From positions 1 through 44,997 of the forward strand of contig JAJKHV010000099.1 of the NCBI GenBank assembly GCA_021154855.1: a stretch of DNA of 44,997 bases. The letters are read 5' to 3'. The notes under the pieces are model-generated. The model worked only from the letters and a program-made list of their open reading frames with translations, was not told the DNA's origin and ran no database searches. The position numbers were made by a program, and so were the translations under genes. Of the stretch, positions 1 to 8,347 are shown piece by piece. The DNA comes from Solirubrobacterales bacterium. Its GTDB lineage: Bacteria; Actinomycetota; Thermoleophilia; Solirubrobacterales; 70-9. Every line of letters starts with the position of its first letter. Positions within the stretch are counted from its first letter, which is position 1.

Positions 1-120
1 CGCCGCCGCCCTCCTCGGACTGCTGGCTCTCTACGGGCTTGGCGGGTTCGGCGGCGTCGTCTTCGCGCTCGTCATGCTGATCCTCGCGGCCGGCGCGATC
101 TTCATTCCCCTGAACGGCCG
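1..120 (+). repeat. Partial duplicate of the 5' region of the SCO6880-like gene (copy of 254-373)
   Basis: Base-by-base alignment at constant offset 253; 5 mismatches in 120 nt by eye; encodes AAALLGLLALYGLGGFGGVVFALVMLILAAGAIFIPLNGR. Confidence 0.9.
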
Positions 121-170
121 CCTCGCCCACCCCAAGAGCTGTCGGCGAAGGACAGCGGGACGGGGGCGAA

Positions 171-1661
171 ATGAGCCGCCGCTACCGCTTCGGCCCGCTT
201 GAGCAACGATCCCTGATCGGCGGCCTACGGACGGGTCAGGTGGTGGTGCTCGCCGCCGCCGCCCTCCTCGGCCTGCTGGCTCTCTACGGGCTCGGCGGGT
301 TCGGCGGCGTCGTCTTCGCGCTCTTCATGCTGATCCTCGCGGCCGTCGCGATCTTCATTCCCCTGAACGGTCGCACCGTGGACGAATGGGCGCCTGTAGT
401 CGTCCGGTGGTATTCCCGCCATCGCAGGGGCGGAGGCGACTATCGCTCCTCTTCTCCCGGCGCCGGGATGCGACTCGATGAGGACGGCGAGGCCGAATAC
501 GTGCCCTCGCTCCCGGTCGAGCTCGAAGGGCTCGACCTGCTTTCGGTTCCCTACGGCCCCGATCACGTCGGCGTGATGTGCGACCGGCGAGAGGACACCT
601 ACACCGTCGCGCTCGCGGTGAGGGCCGGTGCCTTCGCTCTGCGCGACTCCGCCGAGCAGGAACGCGCGCTCGATGCCTGGGGCGCGGTGCTCGCAGGCTG
701 CGCTCGCGACGGCAGCCCGATCCGCCGGCTCCAGTGGATCGAGCGAACCGTGCCCGGCCAGGGCGATGACCTCGCCTCCTACATGCAGGAAAAGCGCGAC
801 CGCAGCGTCCCGCTGGACTCCAACATGGTCCGCTCCTACATCGAGCTTTTGGAGTCGGCCGCACCGGTCACCCAAGAACATGAAGTCCTCCTCGCCCTGC
901 AAATCGACTACAGCCGGGGGGCGCGGGAGATCAAGCGCCTGGGCGGCGGCGATGAGGGCGCTTGCGCGCTTCTCCTGCGCGAGGCGGAGGCATTGGCCCA
1001 GCGCCTCGGCACGGCCGAGATCACCGTCTTCGGCCTGCTTCGCCCGCGCCAGTACGCGGAGGTGATTCGCGACGCCTTCGATCCCTTCGGCCACCAGGGA
1101 CGGGCGCGCGCGGCGCTCGGCGACCCAGAGCGCGAAGGCGTCGACCCGGCGCTGATGGGACCGCTCGCCGATGAGACGAGATGGTCTCACTACCGCACCG
1201 ATTCGGCCTGCCATTGCACCTACTGGGTTTCCTCGTGGCCGCGCTCGGACGTTGGCCCGACCTTCCTCGCGCCCCTCCTCATGCAGGGCGCGGCGCTGAG
1301 AACGGTCTCGGTGACGATCGAGCCGGTTCCCTACTCGGAGGCGATGCGGAAGGCCGAGATGGCCCAGACGGCGGAGATCGCTGAGGAGATGGGCCGCCAG
1401 CGCCAAGGCTTTCTCACCACGGCGCGAATCCGCCGCCGCCAGCAGGCCAGCTCGCGCCGGGAGGAGGAGCTGGCCGACGGGCATGCGGAGCTGCGCGTCG
1501 CCACCTTCATCGACGCCTACAACACGCCCGAGCTCTTCGAGAAGAACAAGAGCGACGTCGAGCACGGCGCCCAGCTGGCCCGCCTGGAACTGCAGCCGCT
1601 CTGGGGCGAGCAGGAGGCGGGCTTTGCCAACACCCTGCCGCTCTGCCGGGGGCTGCTGTGA
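171..1661 (+). CDS. SCO6880-like type IV secretion/conjugation membrane protein
   Basis: 496 aa; MSRRYRFGPLEQRSLIGGLRTGQV start, two TM stretches then WxPVVVRWxxRHRRG; first gene of a conjugation ATPase operon. Confidence 0.75.
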   Translation: MSRRYRFGPLEQRSLIGGLRTGQVVVLAAAALLGLLALYGLGGFGGVVFALFMLILAAVAIFIPLNGRTVDEWAPVVVRWYSRHRRGGGDYRSSSPGAGMRLDEDGEAEYVPSLPVELEGLDLLSVPYGPDHVGVMCDRREDTYTVALAVRAGAFALRDSAEQERALDAWGAVLAGCARDGSPIRRLQWIERTVPGQGDDLASYMQEKRDRSVPLDSNMVRSYIELLESAAPVTQEHEVLLALQIDYSRGAREIKRLGGGDEGACALLLREAEALAQRLGTAEITVFGLLRPRQYAEVIRDAFDPFGHQGRARAALGDPEREGVDPALMGPLADETRWSHYRTDSACHCTYWVSSWPRSDVGPTFLAPLLMQGAALRTVSVTIEPVPYSEAMRKAEMAQTAEIAEEMGRQRQGFLTTARIRRRQQASSRREEELADGHAELRVATFIDAYNTPELFEKNKSDVEHGAQLARLELQPLWGEQEAGFANTLPLCRGLL

Positions 1662-2944
1662 TTCTCGGCCGGCGCGGCGCGCGCCCCGGCCACTCGGTGA
1701 CGACCGCCCATTTCGCCGCCGCCTATCCCTTCCTCGGCCAAGGCGGCATCCGCGCGCCCGGCATCTACATGGGCACCGACGCCTACGGCGGCGCCTTTGC
1801 CTATGACCCGTGGGAGCTTTACTCGCGGCGTCTGGTCCGCAGCCCGAACATGATCTTCGTCGGCGGCATCGGCTACGCGAAGTCGACGGGGATCAAGACC
1901 TACCTCTACCGCCAGCGCCTTTTCGCTCGCGACATCTGGGTCATCGACATAAAGGGCGAGTACAGGCCACTGGGCGAAGCGCTCGGTTATCCGCCGCTCG
2001 AGCTTCGGCCCGGTGGCGATGTCTGCCTCAACCCCCTGACCCGGCGCGGCGGCCGCGAGACCCAGCTCTCGCTGCTTCGCTCGGTCGTGCAGGCGGCGCT
2101 GGCCCGCGACCTCTCCCCGGAGGAGGAGGCCGGACTGCGGGTTGCGCTCGACTTGGTGAACGAGGAGGCGGGCGAGGGCGAGCCGACGCTTCCGATGGTG
2201 GTAGACGCCCTGCTCAACCCGCGCGAGGCGATGGTCGCCGGGGTCCATGCCGCCAACGCCGAGGAGTTCGCCGCCTCCAACCGCGAAAGCGCACTTGCCC
2301 TGCAACGCCTCTGCGAGGGTGACCTGCACGGCATGTTCGACGGGCCTACCTCGCCGGGGCTCGACCTCGGGGCGCCCGTGGTCATCTTGGACCTGAGCGC
2401 GGTGCGGGACTCGGCAGCGCTCGGGGTGATCATGACCTGCGCGGCCGCCTGGCAGCAGGCGCTCCTACTCGAGCGAAAGCGAGAATCTGAGCGCACCGGC
2501 GTCCCGATGAAAAAGACGATCGTCGTGGTGGAGGAGGTCTGGAGGGTCGCCGGCATCCTGGCCGTGGCGGAGTGGCTTCAGAGCAACTTCAAGCTGTGCC
2601 GAAGCCTCGGAATCCAGTGTCTGCTCTCGCTCCACAAGCTCACTGACTTCAGCGCCTCCGGGGCGGCGGGCTCGCGGGAACTGAAGATCATCCAAGGGCT
2701 TGTCGCCGACTGCGGCTGCGTGGTTCTCTACCAGCAGTCGCCCGACCAGCGGTCGGTCCTACGCGGCGACCTCGCCCTGAGCGAAACGCAGACCGAACTG
2801 TCGATGAGCCTCCAGGTGGGCGAGTTCCTGATTGTCATGGGCCGGGAAGCCGAACTGGTCAAGCAGCGCATGTCCCCGCTTGAGCAGGGATTCACCTTTA
2901 CCGATGAGCAGATGGGCGTGATCGCCCCGACGGTGTCAGGGTGA
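1658..2944 (+). CDS. VirB4/TraC-like conjugative transfer ATPase
   Basis: 428 aa, GTG start overlapping previous stop (GTGA); P-loop-like GGIGYAKST, Walker B-like IVVVEEVW; IDIKGEY and QCLLSLHK motifs. Confidence 0.75.
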   Translation: MILGRRGARPGHSVTTAHFAAAYPFLGQGGIRAPGIYMGTDAYGGAFAYDPWELYSRRLVRSPNMIFVGGIGYAKSTGIKTYLYRQRLFARDIWVIDIKGEYRPLGEALGYPPLELRPGGDVCLNPLTRRGGRETQLSLLRSVVQAALARDLSPEEEAGLRVALDLVNEEAGEGEPTLPMVVDALLNPREAMVAGVHAANAEEFAASNRESALALQRLCEGDLHGMFDGPTSPGLDLGAPVVILDLSAVRDSAALGVIMTCAAAWQQALLLERKRESERTGVPMKKTIVVVEEVWRVAGILAVAEWLQSNFKLCRSLGIQCLLSLHKLTDFSASGAAGSRELKIIQGLVADCGCVVLYQQSPDQRSVLRGDLALSETQTELSMSLQVGEFLIVMGREAELVKQRMSPLEQGFTFTDEQMGVIAPTVSG

Positions 2945-4653
2945 GCGAGGAGACCCGCATCTTCTGGATCGCGGGTGCCATTGCTGCCACGGCGCTGGCG
3001 ATCCTCTGGCTGACGGGCGCGGTTGCCGGTGCCCTGTTTGGTTCCGGCTGGGCGCCGATCGATCTCGACCAACTCCTCTTCGCGGCCATTCGCCTCCCTT
3101 CCCACCTGGACTCACCCCGGGCGGCGTGGCCGCGCGGCGTCGCCCGTGGGCTTCCCGGCCCTCTCGGCTTCTACACAGCCCTGGTCTTGGTGCTCGTCGT
3201 CTCAGCTGGCTTCGCCTGGGTCGCAAGGGGCTGTGTCAATCGCCTCGGCATCGCTCTTCCTTTCTCCAGCCACGAGCGTCGCCCGCCCAGCGCCCGGATG
3301 GCGAGCAGGCGCGACCTGCGCCTGCTCCGCGTTCCTTCCCCGCAACCCGGCCGTCTCACTCTGGGCCGTCGGGGAAGGATGCTGCTCGCCGCCGAGGAGC
3401 GCCAGTCGGTGATCGTTTTCTCGCCGACCCAGACCTTCAAGACCACGGGCTTTGCGATCCCTGCGTTGCTTGAGTGGGAGGGGCCGGTCTTGGCGACGAC
3501 CGTCAAGAACGATCTGATCGCAGACACACTCTCCCGCCGGGAGTCCCTTGGCAAGGTCGCGATCTTCGATCCGTCCCGTGCAACCGCCATGCCGCGCTCC
3601 CGCATCACCCCACTCTGGGGAGCAACGACCTGGCCGGGCGCGGTTCGGGTAAGCGGCTGGCTGATGGGCGCCGCCCGCCTCGGTCGCTCAAGCGGAATGC
3701 AGGATGCCGACTTCTGGTTCGCGGCAGCGGAAAAGCTAGTTCGCCCCCTGCTCTTTGCCGCCGCCGCGAACGGCGAGACGATGGGGACCGTCATCCGCTG
3801 GCTCGATGAAGGACCGGAGGCGAGCGAAGCAGAGGTAACGGATCTCCTCCGAGAAACCGGCGTTGCGGAGGCCCGACAGCAATGGCAAGCAACGCTGAAC
3901 CGTGAGGAGCGCCAGCGGTCCTCCATTTACACGACGGCCGAGATCGCGCTGGCCGCGTTTGCCGATCCGAATGTGCTCGAGGAGACGGCGGGCGCCGACT
4001 ACACCCCGTCGATGCTCTTGGATGGGGGGACGAACACGCTCTTTCTCTCGGCACCGCGAATGGAGCAGGAGCGGCTTCGCCCCCTCTTCTCGAACGTCGT
4101 GCAGGAACACCTCGCACTTGTTGAGGCTCTGTTCGCGGAGACCGAAAAGCCGCTTGATCCCCCACTCCTCCTTCTCCTCGATGAGGCGGCAAATATCGCC
4201 CCGATCCCCCATCTGGACCAAGTGGCGTCGACAGTCGCGGGGCTGGGGGTCCAGCTTCTCTCCATCTTTCAGGACTTCTCCCAAGGAGAAGGCGTCTATG
4301 GACCCGCCTTCTCCTCTGTGGTGAACAACCATGCGGCCAAGGTCATCGGGAGCGGCATTTCCGATCGGAAGACCACCACGTTCTTCTCAGACGTCATCGG
4401 CACGGGCAAGTTCGAGCAAAAGTCGCGAACCGCAGCGGAGAAAGGTCGCAGCTCGACCACGGAGGGCGAGACCTATCGAGCCCTGGCACCGCCCAGCACT
4501 TTGCGGGAGACGCGGCCGGGGAGTGGCCATTTGGTCTACCGCCATCTACGTGCGACGAATTTCAGCTTGCGCGTTTGGTTCGAGGAGCGCAAACTTAAGG
4601 AACTGCGGTGTGCCTCGCCGGAGACATGTAGGGGCAAAGGGGGTGAAGCGTGA
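2941..4653 (+). CDS. VirD4/TraG-like type IV coupling protein
   Basis: 570 aa; N-terminal TM segments; SPTQTFKTTGFAIPALLEW P-loop region; LLLLLDEAANIAPI Walker B; SIFQDFSQ motif; overlaps upstream stop. Confidence 0.85.
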   Translation: MSEETRIFWIAGAIAATALAILWLTGAVAGALFGSGWAPIDLDQLLFAAIRLPSHLDSPRAAWPRGVARGLPGPLGFYTALVLVLVVSAGFAWVARGCVNRLGIALPFSSHERRPPSARMASRRDLRLLRVPSPQPGRLTLGRRGRMLLAAEERQSVIVFSPTQTFKTTGFAIPALLEWEGPVLATTVKNDLIADTLSRRESLGKVAIFDPSRATAMPRSRITPLWGATTWPGAVRVSGWLMGAARLGRSSGMQDADFWFAAAEKLVRPLLFAAAANGETMGTVIRWLDEGPEASEAEVTDLLRETGVAEARQQWQATLNREERQRSSIYTTAEIALAAFADPNVLEETAGADYTPSMLLDGGTNTLFLSAPRMEQERLRPLFSNVVQEHLALVEALFAETEKPLDPPLLLLLDEAANIAPIPHLDQVASTVAGLGVQLLSIFQDFSQGEGVYGPAFSSVVNNHAAKVIGSGISDRKTTTFFSDVIGTGKFEQKSRTAAEKGRSSTTEGETYRALAPPSTLRETRPGSGHLVYRHLRATNFSLRVWFEERKLKELRCASPETCRGKGGEA

Positions 4654-5321
4654 GCCTCGTCCACAGCTCAAGGGACCAAGAAGCCTCAGGGATATCCCCT
4701 GGGGTTGAGCCTTTGGATGATGAGCACGACACTGGGCTCGATTCGCTGTCAAGCCTCGCCGAGGAAGCAGTACCCATGCGCGATCGCGCCGCGCGAGAGC
4801 TTGACCAGATGCGCGAGGAGCGCGTCAGGGCAGTAGTTGGAAGTGGGAGGCGCCGGCTCCCTCGGCCGACAGTCAATGCTCGCGTCCTTTTTGCGGGCGG
4901 CGCAACCGTAGTGATTCTCATGCTGGTCGCCGCACTCTCCTCGAGCGGCGGGGGATCGCCGAGTGGCGACGCGGCAGCGCAGGCCCAACACTCAGCGGCC
5001 CCGCATGGCTCGATCGAGCCGAATAGCAGGGCGGGACGGCCGCAACGCCTGGTCAAGGCACACCCCCGGCGTCGGGCGGCCATACCAGCAAAGCGGAGGG
5101 CCGCCCGACGCCACGCCGAGAGATCGCGAGCGCATCGGCTGGCAGCAAAGGTCAGAACCGCGCCGAGCCAAAGCAAGGCTCCGGCAGCCGAAAGCCAGGC
5201 TCCGGTCAGCGCCCCACCACCCGCGACAGCGACTACGGAATCCGCACCTCCGCCTGCTAGTCCCGCATCGCCTTCAACCAGCACCAATCCCGCAGGGGAA
5301 GAGTTCGGATTTGAGCACTAA
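4650..5321 (+). CDS. Single-pass membrane protein of the conjugation operon, Pro/Ala-rich C-terminus
   Basis: 223 aa; overlaps T4CP stop; TM segment VLFAGGATVVILMLVAAL then low-complexity tail. Confidence 0.6.
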   Translation: MSLVHSSRDQEASGISPGVEPLDDEHDTGLDSLSSLAEEAVPMRDRAARELDQMREERVRAVVGSGRRRLPRPTVNARVLFAGGATVVILMLVAALSSSGGGSPSGDAAAQAQHSAAPHGSIEPNSRAGRPQRLVKAHPRRRAAIPAKRRAARRHAERSRAHRLAAKVRTAPSQSKAPAAESQAPVSAPPPATATTESAPPPASPASPSTSTNPAGEEFGFEH

Positions 5322-5353
5322 CGGGAATTACGACGCAAGAACGAGGAGTTGAG

Positions 5354-6931
5354 ATGACAGCGAGGTCAACTATCAACAGATCCCGGCGGGCAGCCCTAGT
5401 CGGCTTTCTCCTTTGCATGGTTCTGAGTGCAGCGCCGAGCCTCGCGAGCGCGATTGGGCCGTCGCAATTCGTCGTCGAGCTTTGCGATCCGGCGATTCCC
5501 GGCGGCAATGCGCCAGGGGCTGTCTTCGCCGGCAATACAAACTTCGTTACCCCATATAACAACTGCGGGCAGCCGGGCGGGTCATTGGGCATCTATGCGT
5601 TCCGTGAATTCGGAAAGGACCAAGGCCCTTCGAACCAATGGACCCTTCCGGTCTCCTCGCCTCCAGGCGGGGGCATCGAAGCGCTCACGGTGTCGGCAGG
5701 CGCCTGTGGCGGGAACCAGTTTTCCGAATTTTACGTCGTGCAACCTGGCTGGCCACCCAACTGCGTCGGCGAAACGCGTGAAACGTTCAAGTTCAAACCG
5801 GCCCTCCCCTCAGCGGTCGTGCCCATCGTTATGAACTGCAATGGATTTTGTCCAGCCGGAAGCCAGGTCTATGCGCGATACATCGCCGTGAAAGCGGTGG
5901 ACCCGCTGGCTCCGCAGGTAGTGGCCGTTGGAGGCTCGCTGGTGAGCGGCGAAGTCGCGCGCGGCCATCAGAACGTCAGCGCTGAAGCAACCGACCAGGG
6001 CGGCGGTGTCAGCAATCTCGAACTGCTCGTCAACGGACAGCAGGCAACCACTTTCCAGCCGCATTGCGAAGTCGCGCAGGCGACTAATCCCAACATCATT
6101 GGGACGGTCGCCGCTTCCCCTTCCCCCTGTCCCAAGACAGCGAAAGCGAGCTGGTCCGTGGACACCGCGTCTAGCCCATTCCAGCAGGGCGCGAACTCGG
6201 TTCAGGTCTGTGTCAGCGACTTCTCCTCGTTCACCACTGTCAACAAAGCCTGTTCGGCTCCGCAGACGGTGAGCGTGAACAACTCCTGCACGGCATCGCC
6301 GGTCGCAGGCGGGGCAAACCTCACCGCCACGTTCGCCCGCAATCACGACGAAGAAGTGACAGTTCCCTACAACCACGGCGCGAACATCGTCGGGGCGCTG
6401 CTGGATGCCAGCGGGAACCCGGTGCGCGGAGCGACGATTTGCGTCCAAGGGCAGACTCTGGGGGTCCACCGCGAAACGGTGCCGCTGGCCGTTGAGACCA
6501 CCGATGCCCACGGGCACTTCACCTACAAGCTTCGGCCCGGACCGGGCCGACGGGTCAAGGTCGGCTACCGCCATGACTCCTTCCAGGTCAATCGGCTTCT
6601 GCGCTTTCAGGCCCACGGGAAGCCGACGATCCGCCTCAGCCCATCCGTGGTCGGTGCCGGTGGAACCGTGCACATCTCTGGGAAGATCCCCGGTCCCAAA
6701 GCTGGGGGTCGGACCGTCGCGATAAAGGCGAGGGCTCCACATTCGACACGTCGGTATCCCGCCGGGGAAGCAACAACCAACCGGCATGGCGTCTATCGCT
6801 TCAGCTATCGCTTCGACAACACAGGGGCTACTACTGTCTATGGATTCGAAGCTGAGACCAGCAAGCAAAGTGGATACTCCTGGGCGCCAGGACACAGCAA
6901 AGCTGCGTTCGTGAAGGTCGTGGTCGGGTAG
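5354..6931 (+). CDS. Secreted protein with carboxypeptidase-regulatory/Ig-like C-terminal region
   Basis: 525 aa; GAGGAG SD; signal peptide ALVGFLLCMVLSAAPSLASA; 'GALLDASGNPVRGATICV...TTDAHGHFTYKL' module. Confidence 0.75.
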   Translation: MTARSTINRSRRAALVGFLLCMVLSAAPSLASAIGPSQFVVELCDPAIPGGNAPGAVFAGNTNFVTPYNNCGQPGGSLGIYAFREFGKDQGPSNQWTLPVSSPPGGGIEALTVSAGACGGNQFSEFYVVQPGWPPNCVGETRETFKFKPALPSAVVPIVMNCNGFCPAGSQVYARYIAVKAVDPLAPQVVAVGGSLVSGEVARGHQNVSAEATDQGGGVSNLELLVNGQQATTFQPHCEVAQATNPNIIGTVAASPSPCPKTAKASWSVDTASSPFQQGANSVQVCVSDFSSFTTVNKACSAPQTVSVNNSCTASPVAGGANLTATFARNHDEEVTVPYNHGANIVGALLDASGNPVRGATICVQGQTLGVHRETVPLAVETTDAHGHFTYKLRPGPGRRVKVGYRHDSFQVNRLLRFQAHGKPTIRLSPSVVGAGGTVHISGKIPGPKAGGRTVAIKARAPHSTRRYPAGEATTNRHGVYRFSYRFDNTGATTVYGFEAETSKQSGYSWAPGHSKAAFVKVVVG

Positions 6932-6959
6932 CTCTGAGCGCTACCCGACCAGGCAGGCG

Positions 6960-7622
6960 CTACTTGAGGCAGTAGGCGGTGAGCTGAGCTTCCGCACTTC
7001 CGCCCGAATTGCTCGTAAAGGCTCCCTTAAAGCCGTTAGTGGAAGGGTTGAGGATGGGAAGCGCTTCCAAGAAGCTGACTTGTCGGTTGCCCAGATTGGT
7101 GAAACTGAAGCCGCCTTGTATGAGGCGTTCGCCCGTCCCACAGATTGCCACCCCAGTGCTTGAGGCGGTCCAGTCAGGATTCGCAGCGATTTCGTCTTGG
7201 TCTTTGATGGTCGCCGTATGGACGGTCTCATCGCCGAGCGCCGCGCCGTAGACCGATTTCGGCGCGAGCGCCGTGGACGTAACCGAATCCTCAGCCAATG
7301 CCGGCGGCGTAACCGCTCCGCGTGCCAGCTCGGCTGGCGTGACAGCCCCCTTTGCCAAAGCCGCCGAATTCACCGCTCCTGCCTTGATCTTGCGGGCGGT
7401 AACGGCACCCTTCGCCAGCGCCTTGGGATGCACGGCGCCGTGAGCGAGCGTCTTCGCCGTCACCGCGCCGGGCGCGATGTCGCCCTTCTTGACGACGTAA
7501 ATGTGGCGCGCGGCGTCCGCAATTCCCGAGAGCGCGATGGCTAGCGCCACGAGCGAGAAGACGAGGGCGAGAGAGCCCATGATGGTTCCCGGGCTCGCAT
7601 GCCTCAGCTCAGACGTGTGCAT
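6960..7622 (-). CDS. Secreted protein with 'xLAxGAVTxx' degenerate repeats
   Basis: Start MHTSELRHASPG with AAGGAGGAG SD; TM/signal segment; repeats GAVTAKTLAHGAVHPKALAKGAVTARKIKAGAVNSAALAKGAVTPAELARGAVTPPAL. Confidence 0.8.
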   Translation of the reverse strand: MHTSELRHASPGTIMGSLALVFSLVALAIALSGIADAARHIYVVKKGDIAPGAVTAKTLAHGAVHPKALAKGAVTARKIKAGAVNSAALAKGAVTPAELARGAVTPPALAEDSVTSTALAPKSVYGAALGDETVHTATIKDQDEIAANPDWTASSTGVAICGTGERLIQGGFSFTNLGNRQVSFLEALPILNPSTNGFKGAFTSNSGGSAEAQLTAYCLK

Positions 7623-7734
7623 TGCTGCCTCCTCCTTGGTAGATCCAGGCCGGTCCCGATTGGGATGGCCTGAGATTTTAGGTTGTGGGTTCCCTGCGAT
7701 CCAGCCTCCGATCCATCTCATTGCTGAACCAGCC

Positions 7735-7998
7735 TCAGTCGAGATAGTCGGCACTGAAGACGGCGATGTGCTCGAACTCCCCGTTCAGCATCGGCATCCC
7801 GTCCGGGTGGCGGGCCGCGGCGACGCTTAGCTCTCGCCTGCTGAAAACCCCAGATTGGTATGCCCTGACCCTCTCCTCGAAGGTCATCTGGGAAAGGAGA
7901 CAGGGCACGTCGCGACGCGTTATCGCGGCTTCGGTCGATGTACGGATTTGAGAGTCGCTGTCTGCTCGACCCCTTTGCTTAACCGCTTGCTGGCTCAT
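7735..7998 (-). CDS. Small hypothetical protein (87 aa)
   Basis: Start MSQQAVKQRG with AAGGAGG SD, preceded by leader element A. Confidence 0.6.
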   Translation of the reverse strand: MSQQAVKQRGRADSDSQIRTSTEAAITRRDVPCLLSQMTFEERVRAYQSGVFSRRELSVAAARHPDGMPMLNGEFEHIAVFSADYLD

Positions 7999-8019
7999 CT
8001 GAGCCTCCTTGGGTTTTGG

Positions 8020-8107
8020 TCCCGCCTCGTGCGGGAGCCGGTGCGGCCCCGCCCCACGCCGAAGGCGTGGGAAAATCAAGGGGCAGGCCGGCTGCCGCGA
8101 CGGGCGC
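8020..8107 (-). promoter_or_regulatory. Leader inverted-repeat element A
   Basis: RBS-proximal hairpin TCCCGC-CTCGT-GCGGGA (8020-8036); AGCCGG/CCGGCT long-range pairing (8036-8041/8088-8093) with partial extension; apex CCCACGCC-GAA-GGCGTGGG (8053-8071). Confidence 0.7.
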
Positions 8108-8197
8108 AATGCCGAATGTGCCGCTGCCCCACTAAGACCGCCCTGCAGGAGCTGGGGAATTGGTGCGGGCGAGGCATCAGAGACAAGGGCACTCATG

Positions 8198-8233
8198 CCT
8201 CCGTACTCCATCTACGTGACGTGTTTGCGTCAC
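8198..8233 (-). repeat. Bipartite upstream repeat, copy 1: GTGACGCAAAC-N11-ATGGAGTACGGAGG
   Basis: Both words and the 11-nt spacing are identical to 13857-13892. Confidence 0.85.
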
Positions 8234-8347
8234 TTTCTGATGATTTGCAGGCGTGGTCGCAACCTGCATCTCTAATTCTGCAAGCTCGCGCCCTTGCGAT
8301 CTCGAGGAGCGGTTTGCCGGGGTGCTATCGAACCGGGGCCGAGATCC

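Noticed and set aside
225-1565. 446-aa - strand ORF antisense to the SCO6880-like gene (and similar long shadows at 1517-2329, 3171-3926, 5810-6895)
   Set aside because: High-GC antisense shadow ORFs; no recognisable motifs, opposite strand clearly coding.
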